From Breviolum minutum Mf 1.05b.01 (Eukaryota; Sar; Dinophyceae; Suessiales; Symbiodiniaceae): a DNA stretch of 64,000 nt. Both the position numbers and the translations under genes were made by a program. A model generated the notes under the pieces. It was not told the DNA's origin. It made no database searches and saw only the letters and a program-made list of their open reading frames with translations. The DNA lies in contig DF240887.1 of NCBI GenBank assembly GCA_000507305.1, positions 1 through 64,000 on the forward strand, in the 5' to 3' direction. Below are positions 41,068 to 51,765 of this stretch, piece after piece (position 1 is the stretch's first letter; each line of letters opens with the position of its first letter).

Positions 41068-41311
41068 GTATTGCAGCAACTATTTGTTCCATCTGTCGAG
41101 GCCTGCAATTTGTGAAGGGTGGAGTGGAGGTAGTTAGGAGGAAAGGTTCTGACTGACATCTTGACATTTCGTTCGACAAACAAAAACAATTACAGTCCAG
41201 TCACAGTCACAGTGAATCATTCATTGCAAATTGCAAACCTTGTAAGCCATGGGCCATGGGCTAGAGCTAGGTACACGGTATTGTTCAGAGGTCAGAAGAT
41301 GAAGAAGCTTC

Positions 41312-41572
41312 TTGTTACGTAAATCCCGGCTTGCTGAGGAAGCTGAGGGTGATGGCATCAGTCAAGAAGAAGCAGCGTCACTCAAAATCACGGCGCTTCT
41401 TGAGGAGGCTGATGGCCCTCACCCGGCTGATACTTACATTAAGAAAACATGCCCAAATATTGACAAGTTTCCATCCGTTCTCCCCATGAAAGACTTGTTT
41501 ATCAAGAGCGAGACCAAAGAAGACATTGATGAGCGCAAGAAGGACTCCGACTGTTACTGTTTGACAACATTG
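41312..41572 (+). CDS. Gene D exon 9
   Basis: The frame encodes SRLAEEAEGDGISQEEAASL, KITALLEEADGPHPADTYIK, NIDKFPSVLPMKDLFIK and a charged KSETKEDIDERKKDSD, closing at ACATTG|GTAAGGG, a near-consensus GT donor at 41573. The start is approximate (an AG near 41300). Confidence 0.5.
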
Positions 41573-41682
41573 GTAAGGGCGTTTGTGGCTGCATCACTTA
41601 GCCAGAGTCAAATCAACTTCATGCAAGTGGGTATGGACAGCATGGCAAGTACTTAAGACTTCTTGACCTTTGATTTGAGCAG

Positions 41683-41773
41683 GAAATCAAGGATATATGC
41701 ACCGAAGTGAAGGCTTTGGCAGCATCGTTGAAGCGGGCTATAAAGGACTTTGAATCCATGGAGAAGGCGAGAG
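41683..41773 (+). CDS. Gene D exon 10: coiled-coil-like
   Basis: After TTTGAGCAG the frame reads EIKDICTEVKALAASLKRAI then KDFESMEKAR, closing at CGAGAG|GTGGGC. Hydrophobic residues spaced 3-4 apart support a helix. Confidence 0.5.
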
Positions 41774-42022
41774 GTGGGCGCAGTTTTTGGGGCTCCGGCT
41801 CAGGCCTCATCCTTGCACATTTACAATTGAATCTTCAGCCTGCAGCGTTCAGCTAAAGATTTTGCTTGGTTCGCAAGTAACTGGGCGTGCTGCCATTGTC
41901 AACTGTGACTTTAAGGACATTGGTTTCTGCCCTGTCTGCCTTGTAGTTCTCATGAGAAGTTTTTTTTCAAATTCAACACTCCAAACCTCTGACTGTATTG
42001 ATGGAATATGATGGAATGGCAG

Positions 42023-42100
42023 GCTCTCAAGAGGGCAAAGGAGGCATTTGAAGCTCGGAAAGCTGCAATGTCAGTCGTTGACGCTCCAGGAACACTGTGC
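42023..42100 (+). CDS. Gene D exon 11: helical
   Basis: After AATGGCAG the frame reads ALKRAKEAFEARKAAMSVVD. It continues the helical character of exon 10. The end is approximate. Confidence 0.4.
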
Positions 42101-42262
42101 CTTGATTGAAGGGGCAAGCCAAACCTGTCCTCACGAAACACCTGTTGTGATTGGTTATATTTGTCTTTGAACGTTTTGGTTGAAACAGTTGATGTAATTA
42201 TGGCAATGAATGAAGCTTATATTTGTGCTTGCGTAGAGTCGAAGGGGCTGGAAAAACTTAAT

Positions 42263-42286
42263 CCTTTCTTTCTTTCTTTCTTTCAG
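42263..42286. repeat. (CTTT)n microsatellite at a 3' splice site
   Basis: Five to six TTTC/CTTT units run straight into the AG of the next exon and serve as its polypyrimidine tract. Confidence 0.85.
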
Positions 42287-42468
42287 ACATTCTGATTCTA
42301 CAAGGAAAGGCCGCCCTGGAAATCGGAACATTGATCCCAACGATCCAGCTGCCATTCGATCGTGGAAGCAAATCTCAACGAATCGCCCTATGACGGTGAT
42401 CTCATCCATGGATAATGCAAACGACATCCTACCATCGGAGCCATTTGTATTCCGTTGCTTGGGAGGAT
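42287..42468 (+). CDS. Gene D exon 12
   Basis: The acceptor TTTCTTTCTTTCAG ends at 42286. The frame encodes DSTRKGRPGNRNIDPNDPAA, IRSWKQISTNRPMTVISSMD, NANDILPSEPFVFRC. The frame ends at a TAG near 42475, so the donor lies before it. A different frame is also open but less protein-like. Confidence 0.5.
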
Positions 42469-42659
42469 TAGTCACTAGTCATTAGTGCCTTTTACTTGAA
42501 TTTTATTTGACAAGATATTGATATAGTAAGAAATAGACGAAATAGAATAAGATATTAGCTTCTTACTCGTACTGGAATTGCATTGTGTGTCGTGTGTTTA
42601 GTGTTTTATAGTAAATTCAAAACAGCTATTACTCACGTTATTACTGATGACTTGTTGTG

Positions 42660-42778
42660 CAGGCTCAGGGAGGCACACCCTGCGCAACTTGTGTGGTGGC
42701 GACGACACCAAAAAGAAGGTGCTTGACTCGGCGCTGGCCCAATTTCGGAAGCTGATGGAAAATTCTAAAGACGATAGG
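42660..42778 (+). CDS. Gene D exon 13
   Basis: After TTGTGCAG the frame reads SGRHTLRNLCGGDDTKKKVL then DSALAQFRKLMENSKDD. Helical, charged content fits the neighbours. The end is approximate. Confidence 0.4.
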
Positions 42779-43088
42779 TCAGCGTCGTTTGGCTTTTTAA
42801 ATATGGTGCTCCCATCCATCGGTCTCCATCACGTTTTTTTTTTCAAAGTACTCTTGCAGTTAGAGACACATACCCAGCCGAGAATCTCAGAACGGTGGAT
42901 TCTTCATTGTGTTCTTGTTTGCAAAAGTAAGACCATTGTTGTGGACGACGATGTGAATGCAATGCTTGGTCTTGAAATCTTGAAACTTGAAACATGTGTC
43001 GAGTCGGTTTCATTTCATTTACATTTTGTTGCATTATGTTGCATTCTTGTCAACACTGTATCAGAATTAAGTTTCAAAGTTTCCAAAA

Positions 43089-43251
43089 TGACGTTCAGAT
43101 CATTCAGATCGCTAAGGGCACCTTTCAAGAATGACGATGTGCAAGCTGTTTCGGAGAACTTGCGGCAATCGTTCGTGCCCCCGTCTTGGGCGAAGTTCAA
43201 GTGTGATCTGCCAGAGTCTGCGTTGGAGCTGCAGGAGCTGAGTGTTCCATG
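43089..43251 (+). CDS. Gene D possible exon 14
   Basis: The frame reads TFRSFRSLRAPFKNDDVQAV, SENLRQSFVPPSWAKFK, LPESALELQELSVP to a stop at 43249-43251. If this is internal, a donor must precede the stop. The boundaries are weak. Confidence 0.35.
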
Positions 43252-43978
43252 ACTCTAACTTTTAAGGATTGTGAATTTGAAACAAATATTGATTTGACAT
43301 AATGACATAATGGGGCCGATGGGCTAATGGGGACATTGTTTTGCTGGTGGGAAGCTGCTACAATGAAGACTCGTGTCCCGTGTTACCATGTTTTCTATTA
43401 TTGCTGAACTTTAGTCAGTGTCACTCTCTTGAGAGCTCACTGGGTCAACTTATGTAGTTGGTTCAGTGCCTCCTGTGTTGCATGTCTGCTGAGATTGCTG
43501 GGTCGAAAGCGGATAAGAGCTATCGCGGGCTGGACTCACAAGCTTTCCCAACAATGAGAGCCCAAGCTACTTGGCAAAAGTGTAGTGTCTGTCAGACTAA
43601 TGGAATGTGATGTTGGTGCAAGTTTACGCAAGTAATTGCAATAATTGCAGTGCAGTGCAGGCCTTTATTTCACCTCACACGTCGATTGCCTCCACAGTTC
43701 TTTGTTAAGCTTGGTCCTTTACCGCCGCTGGCGAGGCCACTGGTGGCAAGCTTCTGATTTGCTGCAACATTGCCGATGCTTGCAAGTTCTACAATTCCAA
43801 TGATTTGCATTTTGGTTGCAAATAGCTTTTAGTCCAATGTGGCACAGAAAGGGTTTGGGATGGTTTGGGTTCCGGACACCTAACAAATTAAGGGTCTTCT
43901 TTTTGCATTTTGCGCCATGGTTTGTGTTGATTGTCATGTTACACTGCGTGGATTTTTGCAATAATGAATGACGAGGAG
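43252..43978. other. Intron or non-coding stretch within gene D (~0.7 kb)
   Basis: No exon is seen. Short frames on both strands are background. Confidence 0.45.
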
Positions 43979-43979
43979 T

Positions 43980-44225
43980 GAAGTTCGTGACCTCTTTGCC
44001 ACCATGGAACTCCACACGGTCCCGGATGCGCTATCGTTTCCATCATTGAGGGCAATTCATCTTAAAGTCGGTGATGTTCTTTTCATCCCTGGTGGTGCCC
44101 TTATCTGCGAGAAGGCCATAAACGATGTTAGCCTGGCTCTGAAAGTCTATTGCCCTTTCATGGATTCCGTATCTTCGAAAGCCTATCGGATTGCAATGAA
44201 GCAGGTGCTATCCTTGGGCTTGGGT
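43980..44225 (+). CDS. Gene D exon 15: cupin-like strand
   Basis: After GAGTGAAG the frame encodes VRDLFATMELHTVPDALSFP, LRAIHLKVGDVLFIPGGALI, CEKAINDVSLALKVYCPF and a helix. 'K-x-GDVLFIPGG' with downstream E and hydrophobic strands is the pattern of a cupin/JmjC-type beta barrel, where the Pro-Gly turn precedes a metal ligand. The usual His is not present here, so metal binding is doubtful. I remember the GDxLxIPxG...EKxxN form from dinoflagellate proteins. Confidence 0.5.
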
Positions 44226-44477
44226 GAAATGGAAGGTTGCTGCAGGGGTGTTTACTTTCAATGCCTTCATTTTTGCAAACTGGTATTTTTGCTTGGCCAT
44301 CTCAGACCCCGTAGGTGATAAACTATATCCGACGGATTCCGACGGATATTGTGGCGCTTAATGTAGACAGACCAAAACAACTGAGTAAAACATGGATCTT
44401 GATTCTTGACGGGTGCATGTGAATTTGAAGTATTGAACTTTTGTTGATTATCCGCCTTTATAGTTCCCAGCGATCAG

Positions 44478-45737
44478 GTTGTACCAAAGCCAGTATCACA
44501 AGCATTGCTCGACTACGTCGGGGACGAAAGTGAAGAAGAGGGTCTAGATGAAGATGGCGAGGACTTTGACGCAGTTAGAGATTTGCTTGCAGACGTGCCT
44601 GAAGAGAAGACAGACCTAAAGAAGACTGAGGTAGCTGCAGAACTGAAGGATGAAAAGGAAAGAAAACAAAAGGAGGATGACATGCAGGTGGTCGAAGCTG
44701 CAGCACCAGAGATTGAGGGCAAGGACCAGACGATGACACAACCTGCAGAACCGAATGAAAAGAAGCCTGAAGAGGAACGAGAGCAAAATAATGACGACAT
44801 GCAGGTGGTCGAAGCTGCAGCACCAGAGATTGAGGGCAAGGGCCAGACGATGACACAACCTGCAGAACCAGAACAGAATGAAAAGAAGCCTGAAGAGGAA
44901 CGAGAACAAAATGATGACGACATGCAGGTGGTCGAAGCTGCAGCACCAAAGATTGAGACCAAGGACCAGACGATGACACAACTTGCAGAACCAGAACAGA
45001 ATGAAAACAAGCCTGACGAGGAAAGAGAACAAAAGGATGCTGCCACGGCTGCAGAGGGCCAGAAGAATGAAGATAAGCCCGAAGTGGAAGGACAACAAAC
45101 TGAGATCGACACGAAGGTGGTCGTAGCTGCAGAAGAGAAGGTTGAAGGGGAAGGAGAACAAACTGAGATCGACACGAAGGTGGTCGTAGCTGCAGAAGAA
45201 AAGGTTGAAGGGGAAGGAGAACAAACGGAGATTGCCAAGCAGGCGGAGGTAGCTGTGCCAGCAGAGGCAACCATCGAGCTAGAGAAGGAAAAGGAGGAAG
45301 AGCAACCACCTCAAAAAGACGGAGAAAAAGATGTGAAGCCAAGTGGTGATTTGCAGCAGGACAAGCCTGCCATCGCACCATCCAAGAAGGAGAAAAAGGA
45401 AAAGCCTAAGACAGGAGCAGAGAACAAGAAGGACCAGGAGAAGAAGAGTGCTAAACCGGAGAAACATGATAAAAAGGATAAAAAGGAGAAGAAAGACAAG
45501 AAAGACAAAAAAGAGAAACCGACAGTGCCAGAGAAACCAGCCGCAAAGCGCAAGGCTGAAAACACCTCAGGTCAATCTGCGGCCAGCAAGTTGAAGATAG
45601 CTGAGGAAGCGGGAGGAGCTACCAAGAAGAAGGGACATAAGAGAAATGCAGCCGATGATGAGAGTTTAAAGTTGCCCGGGCCTGTGAAGCTTGGGTTGCA
45701 GTCATTAGTGATCCGGCGCGTGATGGTTCATTCATGA
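44478..45737 (+). CDS. Gene D terminal exon: acidic repeat and Lys-rich tail (419 aa)
   Basis: The acceptor CCCAGCGATCAG ends at 44477; phase 0, open to the stop at 45735-45737. It starts VVPKPVSQALLDYVGDESEE, is strongly acidic, then has three 39-41-residue units containing DDMQVVEAAAPEIEGKDQTM. Two and a half 21-residue units with TEIDTKVVVAAEEKVEGEG follow. The end is Lys-rich (KKDKKEKKDKKDKKEK) with a KRKAE patch. DNA periods are 117-123 bp and 63 bp. The protein is likely disordered, with an acidic block next to a basic block as in some chromatin proteins; that role is inference. Minus-strand frames here are shadows. Confidence 0.7.
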   Translation, partial: VVPKPVSQALLDYVGDESEEEGLDEDGEDFDAVRDLLADVPEEKTDLKKTEVAAELKDEKERKQKEDDMQVVEAAAPEIEGKDQTMTQPAEPNEKKPEEEREQNNDDMQVVEAAAPEIEGKGQTMTQPAEPEQNEKKPEEEREQNDDDMQVVEAAAPKIETKDQTMTQLAEPEQNENKPDEEREQKDAATAAEGQKNEDKPEVEGQQTEIDTKVVVAAEEKVEGEGEQTEIDTKVVVAAEEKVEGEGEQTEIAKQAEVAVPAEATIELEKEKEEEQPPQKDGEKDVKPSGDLQQDKPAIAPSKKEKKEKPKTGAENKKDQEKKSAKPEKHDKKDKKEKKDKKDKKEKPTVPEKPAAKRKAENTSGQSAASKLKIAEEAGGATKKKGHKRNAADDESLKLPGPVKLGLQSLVIRRVMVHS

Positions 45738-47682
45738 CATATTGTAGTGTAAGTGTATTTCAAGTATTTCTTCTGTGACATTGTGCCATATTGTGGCACC
45801 AGGCCTCTAGGTGATATGACCTTTGGATCGCGAGTTGATGATGCGCCAGCTTTTAGTACATGTCATTACATTTCAGATATGTTATCTCTCCCGTCGCTGC
45901 TGCTGCCCCTTGTCTTTGAGGAAATCTCAGCACATCGCCAAGTTCTTTTCACCGTCTGGTCTTGGCATTTCTGGATCTGCTTCTGAAGCCGAATGAAGCG
46001 GGTAGTAGTGGTAGCCATGGGATGTGAGGGGTAGCTTGCATCGCAGCCTTGTTGAAACAATGGCAGTGGCAACAATGTGGACGTAACGTAACGTGGACAT
46101 ATCATACATGCACAAAAATTAGACACACTGCCAGAAATAGAGATAGAATGGTCCCTGGGCCCTGGGATGAGTTTTTTCGCGATAGAAATATATAATTTTA
46201 ATATATATATATATAGTAGATAGTAGATAGTAGATATAGTCGGTTCTGCAGTTTCGTTTTTGGAAGAATCAGGAAGGCATATGCAAAGCAAGCAAGGGGA
46301 AGGAAAGCAAACTAGTGTTTTCCTTGCCTTGGGGCTGGGGCAGCTTGGAAAGTGACCAAGCGATTTCTTGGGGGCCACTGAAAAAATGTAGGTGGCAAAT
46401 TATTTGATCCCATGTGTCAGTTGCGAGGGCCATGCGCTTATTTTGAACATGATTAGACATCATCGTTGTCAAATATTCGGTATTCTTCATCATCATCATC
46501 ATCACCATCATCATAATCATCATCATCAATCGTTTTGCCGCTTAAGGTATTCCAATTGTTGCGGTTACCTTAGCCCGCTGCACTTGACTGGCGTCGTGTT
46601 TTTGTTTCTGTGCAGTGACCATCACTTCTTATCACCGGAATGGATGAAAACAGTGCTGATGGCGCTTGGTTGCTTATATTGCATTTCACTTTCAGCATTT
46701 TGCAGTGGTAACTTCACACGGCCGTTCGTGCACAGGTGGGCACACTGCAATACTGAGACTGAGGGCCTGGGGTTTCTCTAATAGCCAAAATCACTTTCAT
46801 ATGTCATATGCAGCCAATATGATCAATATGTATGTATAGAGGCATAGAGGACAGGATTTTCAGAATGCAAATATTCACACTTTTTCACCTCAATTCCTCG
46901 GGCCGTGAGTTATGCACACTTCTGCGTCTGGGGATATAAAAAGGATGGTGTGCACACTTCTTGTGGCCAAAAGCACTGATCTCGTGCAAGTTCATAGATT
47001 ATATGTTAAAATATGTTCGATTTATGGAAAGATCCTTGCGCTCTCCGGACATGAGGCGCTGGCCAACATGGGGTGCAATGGCGCTGGGCGCAGGTTGGAA
47101 AGTTTGGAAAAAGATGAACGGTAATCAACAGAATTCAGTTCTGTCAGATTTAGATTTTCTGAAACTGAAACTAAAACTCAACAAACTGAATTCTTGGATT
47201 GGTTTGTTTGCACTGTGTGCTGGTATCAGCCGTGAGAACTTGCAACTGTTGGAATTGGCATTGCGCCTCATGGCGCCAGGACGCACCTTGGTGCCCAAAA
47301 CGGTCACCGCTGGAAGGTCAAGACGTGAGGACCTTGATGGTGGGGACTCGAGCTTGATTGCTTATGAGGGCAATCACAACACCAATGGTGACAAGGTTTC
47401 TTATTGTGAATGGGAATGTGTTGAAGTGATGTATTTGTTGAAGTGCTTGTTGAATTCTGTTGATAGATGGGGGTGTTCCTCTTTTTTTTTAGAAAGGAAA
47501 TCCAAGACCCCCCGCATGATTAGTGCAGTAATGTGTCAAAGCGATGAAAAATGACAGGACTGGCGGCAGGCCTTGGAAGCTTGGTTGTTTACGGGTGAGG
47601 TTAAAGGTGAAACCACATCTCTGTTTCGGACGTACTATGACGTACTCCACGGTGAGCATGATTCATTTCTCAATGCACCCAG
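45738..47682. other. Spacer between genes D and E, with weak exon candidates
   Basis: The region has an (AT)n run at 46198-46215 and a (CAT)n run at 46487-46537. On +, 47230-47394 reads as a plausible exon (ENLQLLELALRLMAPGRTLV... to HNTNGDK) ending GACAAG|GTTTCT, and 47040-47120 has a short Trp/Gly-rich frame. These may be upstream exons of gene E but carry no PPR signature. Confidence 0.35.
46487..46537. repeat. (CAT)n microsatellite
   Basis: Imperfect CAT units interrupted by CACCAT and CATAAT. No coding role is supported. Confidence 0.9.
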
Positions 47683-47904
47683 GCAACTGTGACAGCGTCA
47701 GACGTTACCAATACAGTCGTCGCTTGCAATCGTGGACATGCATGGCAGCAAGCCTTGCAGCGTTTGCCCCGAAAGTTGGTGTTACTGAAGCACAGGCAGC
47801 CGGTGGTCGTGGTCAATGGAAGCCTCAATGCATGCTGCGAGGCTGCAGATATTACAGTCATGCAATCAGCTGCATCTGTAGGGTCCGCCACAAAGAAACT
47901 CAAG
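47683..47904 (+). CDS. Gene E PPR exon 1
   Basis: A 222-nt (74-codon) exon, phase 0 at both ends, between ATGCACCCAG and CTCAAG|GTGAGA, a consensus GT donor. It reads [20 protein letters not shown] (PPR), then [20 protein letters not shown], a second partial motif. Confidence 0.7.
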
Positions 47905-49146
47905 GTGAGAAGTCCTCTGCATGGCGGCATGTGCTGAACATTATGGAGGGTATGAGGCCACACAGTTCGCCATTGAAAGTTAGATTTGTCTCAGACCTGG
48001 CATGTTCAATAGATTCATACTCTTAAACAGAGGAAAGATACAGTACTGTATCTCGAAGATGTATTCACATATGTGCAATGCACTCCACTTAGCGTAAGGG
48101 ATCTTCAGGGTGCATATAGTGTAACAGGTAAGGGTACAACCTGACCCTCGGTTTGGGAGGTGTCAGGCCCTGGAGCCTAGCGAAGTGCTCCTTGGCTTGG
48201 CCACTGAGAAGGAAGATTCAATTGCCAACGTGGCAAATGTAGTTTCGTACGATGATTTCCTTCAGGATTTTCCAGATTGCTGACTTTTGATTCCCTTAGA
48301 TTTGTGGGGGGACAAATCAAAAGGTACCCTTCAACGGAACTAGCAGAGATCACCTCCAGAAAAGCTACCTTTCTTATTCCACATCCTGAAATTATCTCAA
48401 ATTTGCTAATGGAGAGTTTGTTTGAAACAACATGAGAGAATTGCGTACCAAACCACTGAGGAGTTTGAGTAGCCACTGCCGTGCTTCTGCTGCCAATCCT
48501 TCCCACAACGCCTGGTGCGCCTCCCTGGCGTTGGGCCAGATGACTGGCTGGGGCAACGCCCGGGCCTTAAAGCTATATTGGATCCGTGGACCTTTTCCAA
48601 CGATGTGATTCAATGTTATGCTGACTTTTCGTGTTTGGACTCTTAGTCGGGATATGTAGGGAGCTGATTCCGGTTCCATTTTTTTTTGAATTTCCACTTA
48701 GTTGAGGTGATTCTTTGCAATATTGTGACCAGTGCCTTTGAGAAGGCAAAACAATGGGCGAAGGCGCTTGGTTTGTGACTCGGACGGTTTTAGGTGCTTT
48801 TCTGGTGCTTTTAGGTGCCTTTAAGGTTCTGTTCTTCTATGTTCTTCTTCTCCAAAAGCTAATTTCGCAGGTTTGTCATCAAGGATCTAGTTTCGCGGTG
48901 GTGTGGTTCCGTGTGCAGGGCAAGGGGCAAAGAAGTTCTGGTAAAGTAGATGAGTGTCCCCAGTACCATGCCTCAATGCAGATGAATGGATATCGGGTTT
49001 TGGTTTTGATCAGGTTAATGTTGATGCCATCAGCAGGAGTTCAAGCAGATGCTCTTTGGCTTTTGCAGACTGATGCAATGGTCTCATTGTATATTTTGCG
49101 TTCCAAACCGGCTCGTTTTTTTTTTTTTGCATCCTTGGCATTTGAG

Positions 49147-49240
49147 GTCATCAGCTTCAACGCTTGCATCAGCGCGATGGAGAAAACTGTGCGATGGACT
49201 CAGGCGCTGGTGTTGCTCAGACACCTACCAGGCGCGTTAC
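49147..49240 (+). CDS. Gene E PPR exon
   Basis: After CTTGGCATTTGAG the frame reads VISFNACISAMEKTVRWTQA then LVLLR. The first helix carries the canonical FNACISA...W pattern. The donor is approximate. Confidence 0.6.
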
Positions 49241-49349
49241 GCACGAACAGCAGCTGTTCTCAGCTGCAAGGTTTTCGTGATGCTTCAGATGAAGACTCGG
49301 CCACACCTTTTCACAACCTTGTCGGTGAGGCTCCCTTCCAGCATCGGAG

Positions 49350-49398
49350 GTGACATACAATGCATCCATCAGTGCCTGCACCTTGATTGCAGCCACTG
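49350..49398 (+). CDS. Gene E PPR exon (short)
   Basis: After TCGGAG the frame reads VTYNASISACTLIAAT, closing at CCACTG|GTGATG. It matches the first PPR helix only; the second helix would be in the next exon, which I cannot locate. Confidence 0.5.
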
Positions 49399-50132
49399 GT
49401 GATGTACGAGGGCAAGGGCTTCTATGGTGAAACCATGTGAAACGCAATTTGGGACACATTTTATGACATTACTTTATGATACTTTATGTTTATATATTAG
49501 TCTTCAATGTCCAGAGTTTCGGATATCAGTCATCTTTTTCTTGAGACCCCATTCTTCCTTACCCTAGGGACCAAGACGTCTTCAAAGGAAAAAAGAGGCG
49601 ACAGAAAAGGCTTTCACAACCTCTGAGCAAAAATCATCACACGTAGCACCTGCACCAGAGAGCTTGCAACATTTCGTAGAACATACAGTACGGTAACTCA
49701 ATGCAATTCATAGGCTTCGCTTCCAAGCTTTGGAATTGAATTTGCCTTGTTTTCATTACCACAATGTCACAAAGCACTTGCAGCAAGGCTTCTCTCATGA
49801 CACATTTTGGGTGACTCTCAATTCAGAAGACCCCTTGACGGTTTGCCCACCAACACATTTGTCATCATTTACCCATCACTTCTAACATCCAAAGGCCCAA
49901 CTCGCTCTGGCGTCTTGAGGTGGTGGCGCAGGTCAATGGCAATGGGCTTTGCATTTGCTTTCAGAAATGCTCCCTGGCTGCACTGCTTCAGAGCCGACAG
50001 GGCCGACAGGCTCTGGCTGCCTTTGGCCGTCCCACCTATGGTTTCAGTTTAGCTCATCTTCTGTGACAGGGGTGCCAGTGACAGACGTATACACTTCGAA
50101 AGGTGATTTCCTTAGCATGATTGATTTCTGCA

Positions 50133-50230
50133 GGAAGGCTGTGAAGATCGAACAGGGTGTGGTGTCGTTCAATGCCGCCCTGTCCGCATGTGGCAATGCT
50201 TCCGAATGGCAACTGGGCTCAGCCGTGTAT
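50133..50230 (+). CDS. Gene E PPR exon
   Basis: After TTTCTGCAG the frame reads KAVKIEQGVVSFNAALSACG then NASEWQLGSAV. VVSFNAALSACG...W is a PPR helix A. A GT donor GCC|GTGTAT is likely just before the in-frame stop. Confidence 0.6.
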
Positions 50231-50487
50231 CTGTAGGAGTTGGGTAGCGTGATGATGTATGATGGGAATGTGCGAGGCCATGTTTTGAAAGTGGGAGGGT
50301 AGGCCTCAGCAACTGCCGATAGGCAACTAGCAATGCTACTGCTTGGCAGCTTTTCAGAGTTTCTGGGTGGCAAAGTGGTGAGGTACTGGGCTGTCATGGG
50401 TTGGGTAGACAGAAAGCAAAAATCATTAAGGAATACGCAGTAAGGCCTATAAGAAAGCCTACACCTCTTATATGTACCTTTACCGAG

Positions 50488-50592
50488 GCTGCACTTGCGA
50501 GCCACTGTGGTGACTGCAACTGCAGCTGTGAGCGCATGTGCTGATGCAACAGCATGGCAGGCAGCCCTGACCGTTCTGAGTGACTTCTCTGC
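50488..50592 (+). CDS. Gene E PPR exon
   Basis: After TTTACCGAG the frame reads ATVVTATAAVSACADATAWQ then AALTVLSDFSA, closing at TCTGCT|GTAAAA. PPR signature with alanine-rich helices. Confidence 0.6.
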
Positions 50593-50939
50593 TGTAAAAG
50601 TGAAACTCTCATCGATCCTTGGCTGTTGGGACAAAGGAGTTGCAGATGGGGGCGGTGACGAAGACAATCCTGGGACTGAATATCTGATTCACTTGCATCA
50701 GAACAAGTTGTCAATTGGTAGTCATTTAAAGTCATTTAATCTTGACAGCCCGGATCCATGCTGTCCTGTTCTGGCTTGCCGAGGGCAACCTTCAACGCAC
50801 TTCTGTCAACCTTTAAGCCTGAATGGCGACGTGCTATGGATGCGTTACTGGGCAGCGTTTCATGAATTTCGTAAACATTTACAGTTGTTTAGCGATGCAG
50901 GAAGCGGCTAAAGTGACTTGACTCAGGTTTCACGAATTA

Positions 50940-51010
50940 TTTGCAACTGTGAAGCCAGAGATTATCTCAGTAAACGCAGTGGGGAAGCTCAACTTGGCCA
51001 ATTGCTGCAT
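50940..51010 (+). CDS. Gene E possible partial PPR exon
   Basis: After TTGACTCAG the frame reads FHELFATVKPEIISVNAVG. The IISVNAV stretch recalls the start of PPR helix A, but the rest does not match. Confidence 0.35.
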
Positions 51011-51067
51011 ATGGTTTCCCCCATGTTTTGTACATATCAACCATGGACCAACCTCATCGACCCCTAG

Positions 51068-51180
51068 GTGGTCACAGCCTGTGTGCGTGGTGATGTTTGG
51101 AGCCTGGGCTTGGGAGTGTTGGCGGAGGGAAGGCATCATCTTGGACTGCAACTCAGCCGTGTGAGCTACAATGCATTGGG
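51068..51180 (+). CDS. Gene E PPR exon
   Basis: After GACCCCTAG the frame reads VVTACVRGDVWSLGLGVLAE then LSRVSYNALGSL. One PPR helix A without its Asn-Ala start, and a second start (RVSYNALG). The donor is uncertain. Confidence 0.55.
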
Positions 51181-51239
51181 CAGCTTGACCGGCAGTTTTT
51201 GGAGACTGTGACCTAGTCTTACCCACACCTATGACAATC

Positions 51240-51300
51240 CAGAATGGCAAAGAAGGCATGTTGTTGTTGTTGTTGTTGTTGTTGCTGTTGCTGTTGCTGC
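51240..51300. repeat. (TTG)n microsatellite
   Basis: About eight TTG units grading into CTGTTG units, in an intron of gene E. Confidence 0.85.
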
Positions 51301-51394
51301 AAAGAGGGGGAAGTGGTGTTTTACTTCTATACATCCAACACTTAGACCCTCAGCATGAATTGTGTTTGTGATCGACTTGTTTATATGAACAACT

Positions 51395-51397
51395 GGC

Positions 51398-51481
<84 letters not shown>

Positions 51482-51484
51482 AAG

Positions 51485-51570
<86 letters not shown>

Positions 51571-51574
51571 TGNC

Positions 51575-51658
<84 letters not shown>

Positions 51659-51661
51659 AAG

Positions 51662-51753
<92 letters not shown>

Positions 51754-51765
51754 TGATGATGATGA
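51395..51765. repeat. Compound (ATG)n-(ACG)n microsatellite, 177-bp unit present twice
   Basis: About 28 GAT units are followed by TAAG and then about 29 GAC units; the block repeats once more with the same TAAG junction (offset 177 bp). A single N lies at 51573 at the joint. Predicted poly-Met/Thr and poly-Ile/Val proteins from this tract are artefacts. It lies in a gene E intron. Confidence 0.95.

Larger units (their letters stand above)
38708..45737 (+). other. Gene model D: zinc-binding N-terminus, helical middle, cupin-like strand, acidic/Lys-rich tail
   Basis: About sixteen exons on + run from ATG 38708 to the stop at 45735-45737. The order is a CxxC...CxxC pair split by an intron, a basic globular part, a Gly-rich linker, several helical exons, a GDVLFIPGG strand, then a long repetitive acidic tail with a Lys-rich end. 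I remember dinoflagellate proteins with this same order (CxxC pair, helical middle, GDxLxIPxGxxxxEK strand). None has a function I can name. Only the first junction is phase-proven; the assignment of all exons to one gene is inference from order and direction. Confidence 0.5.

Noticed and set aside
44513-45381. Long minus-strand ORFs (200-270 codons) rich in Ser/Cys/Leu/Phe
   Set aside because: They mirror the Glu/Lys/Ala repeat of gene D's last exon. Composition and strand context favour +, where an acceptor and stop fit.
48177-48697. Two minus-strand ORFs that read like a retroelement fragment
   Set aside because: Some stretches look protein-like, but no RT, integrase or RNase H motif is visible, and the rest of the neighbourhood is +. 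I could not support a family.
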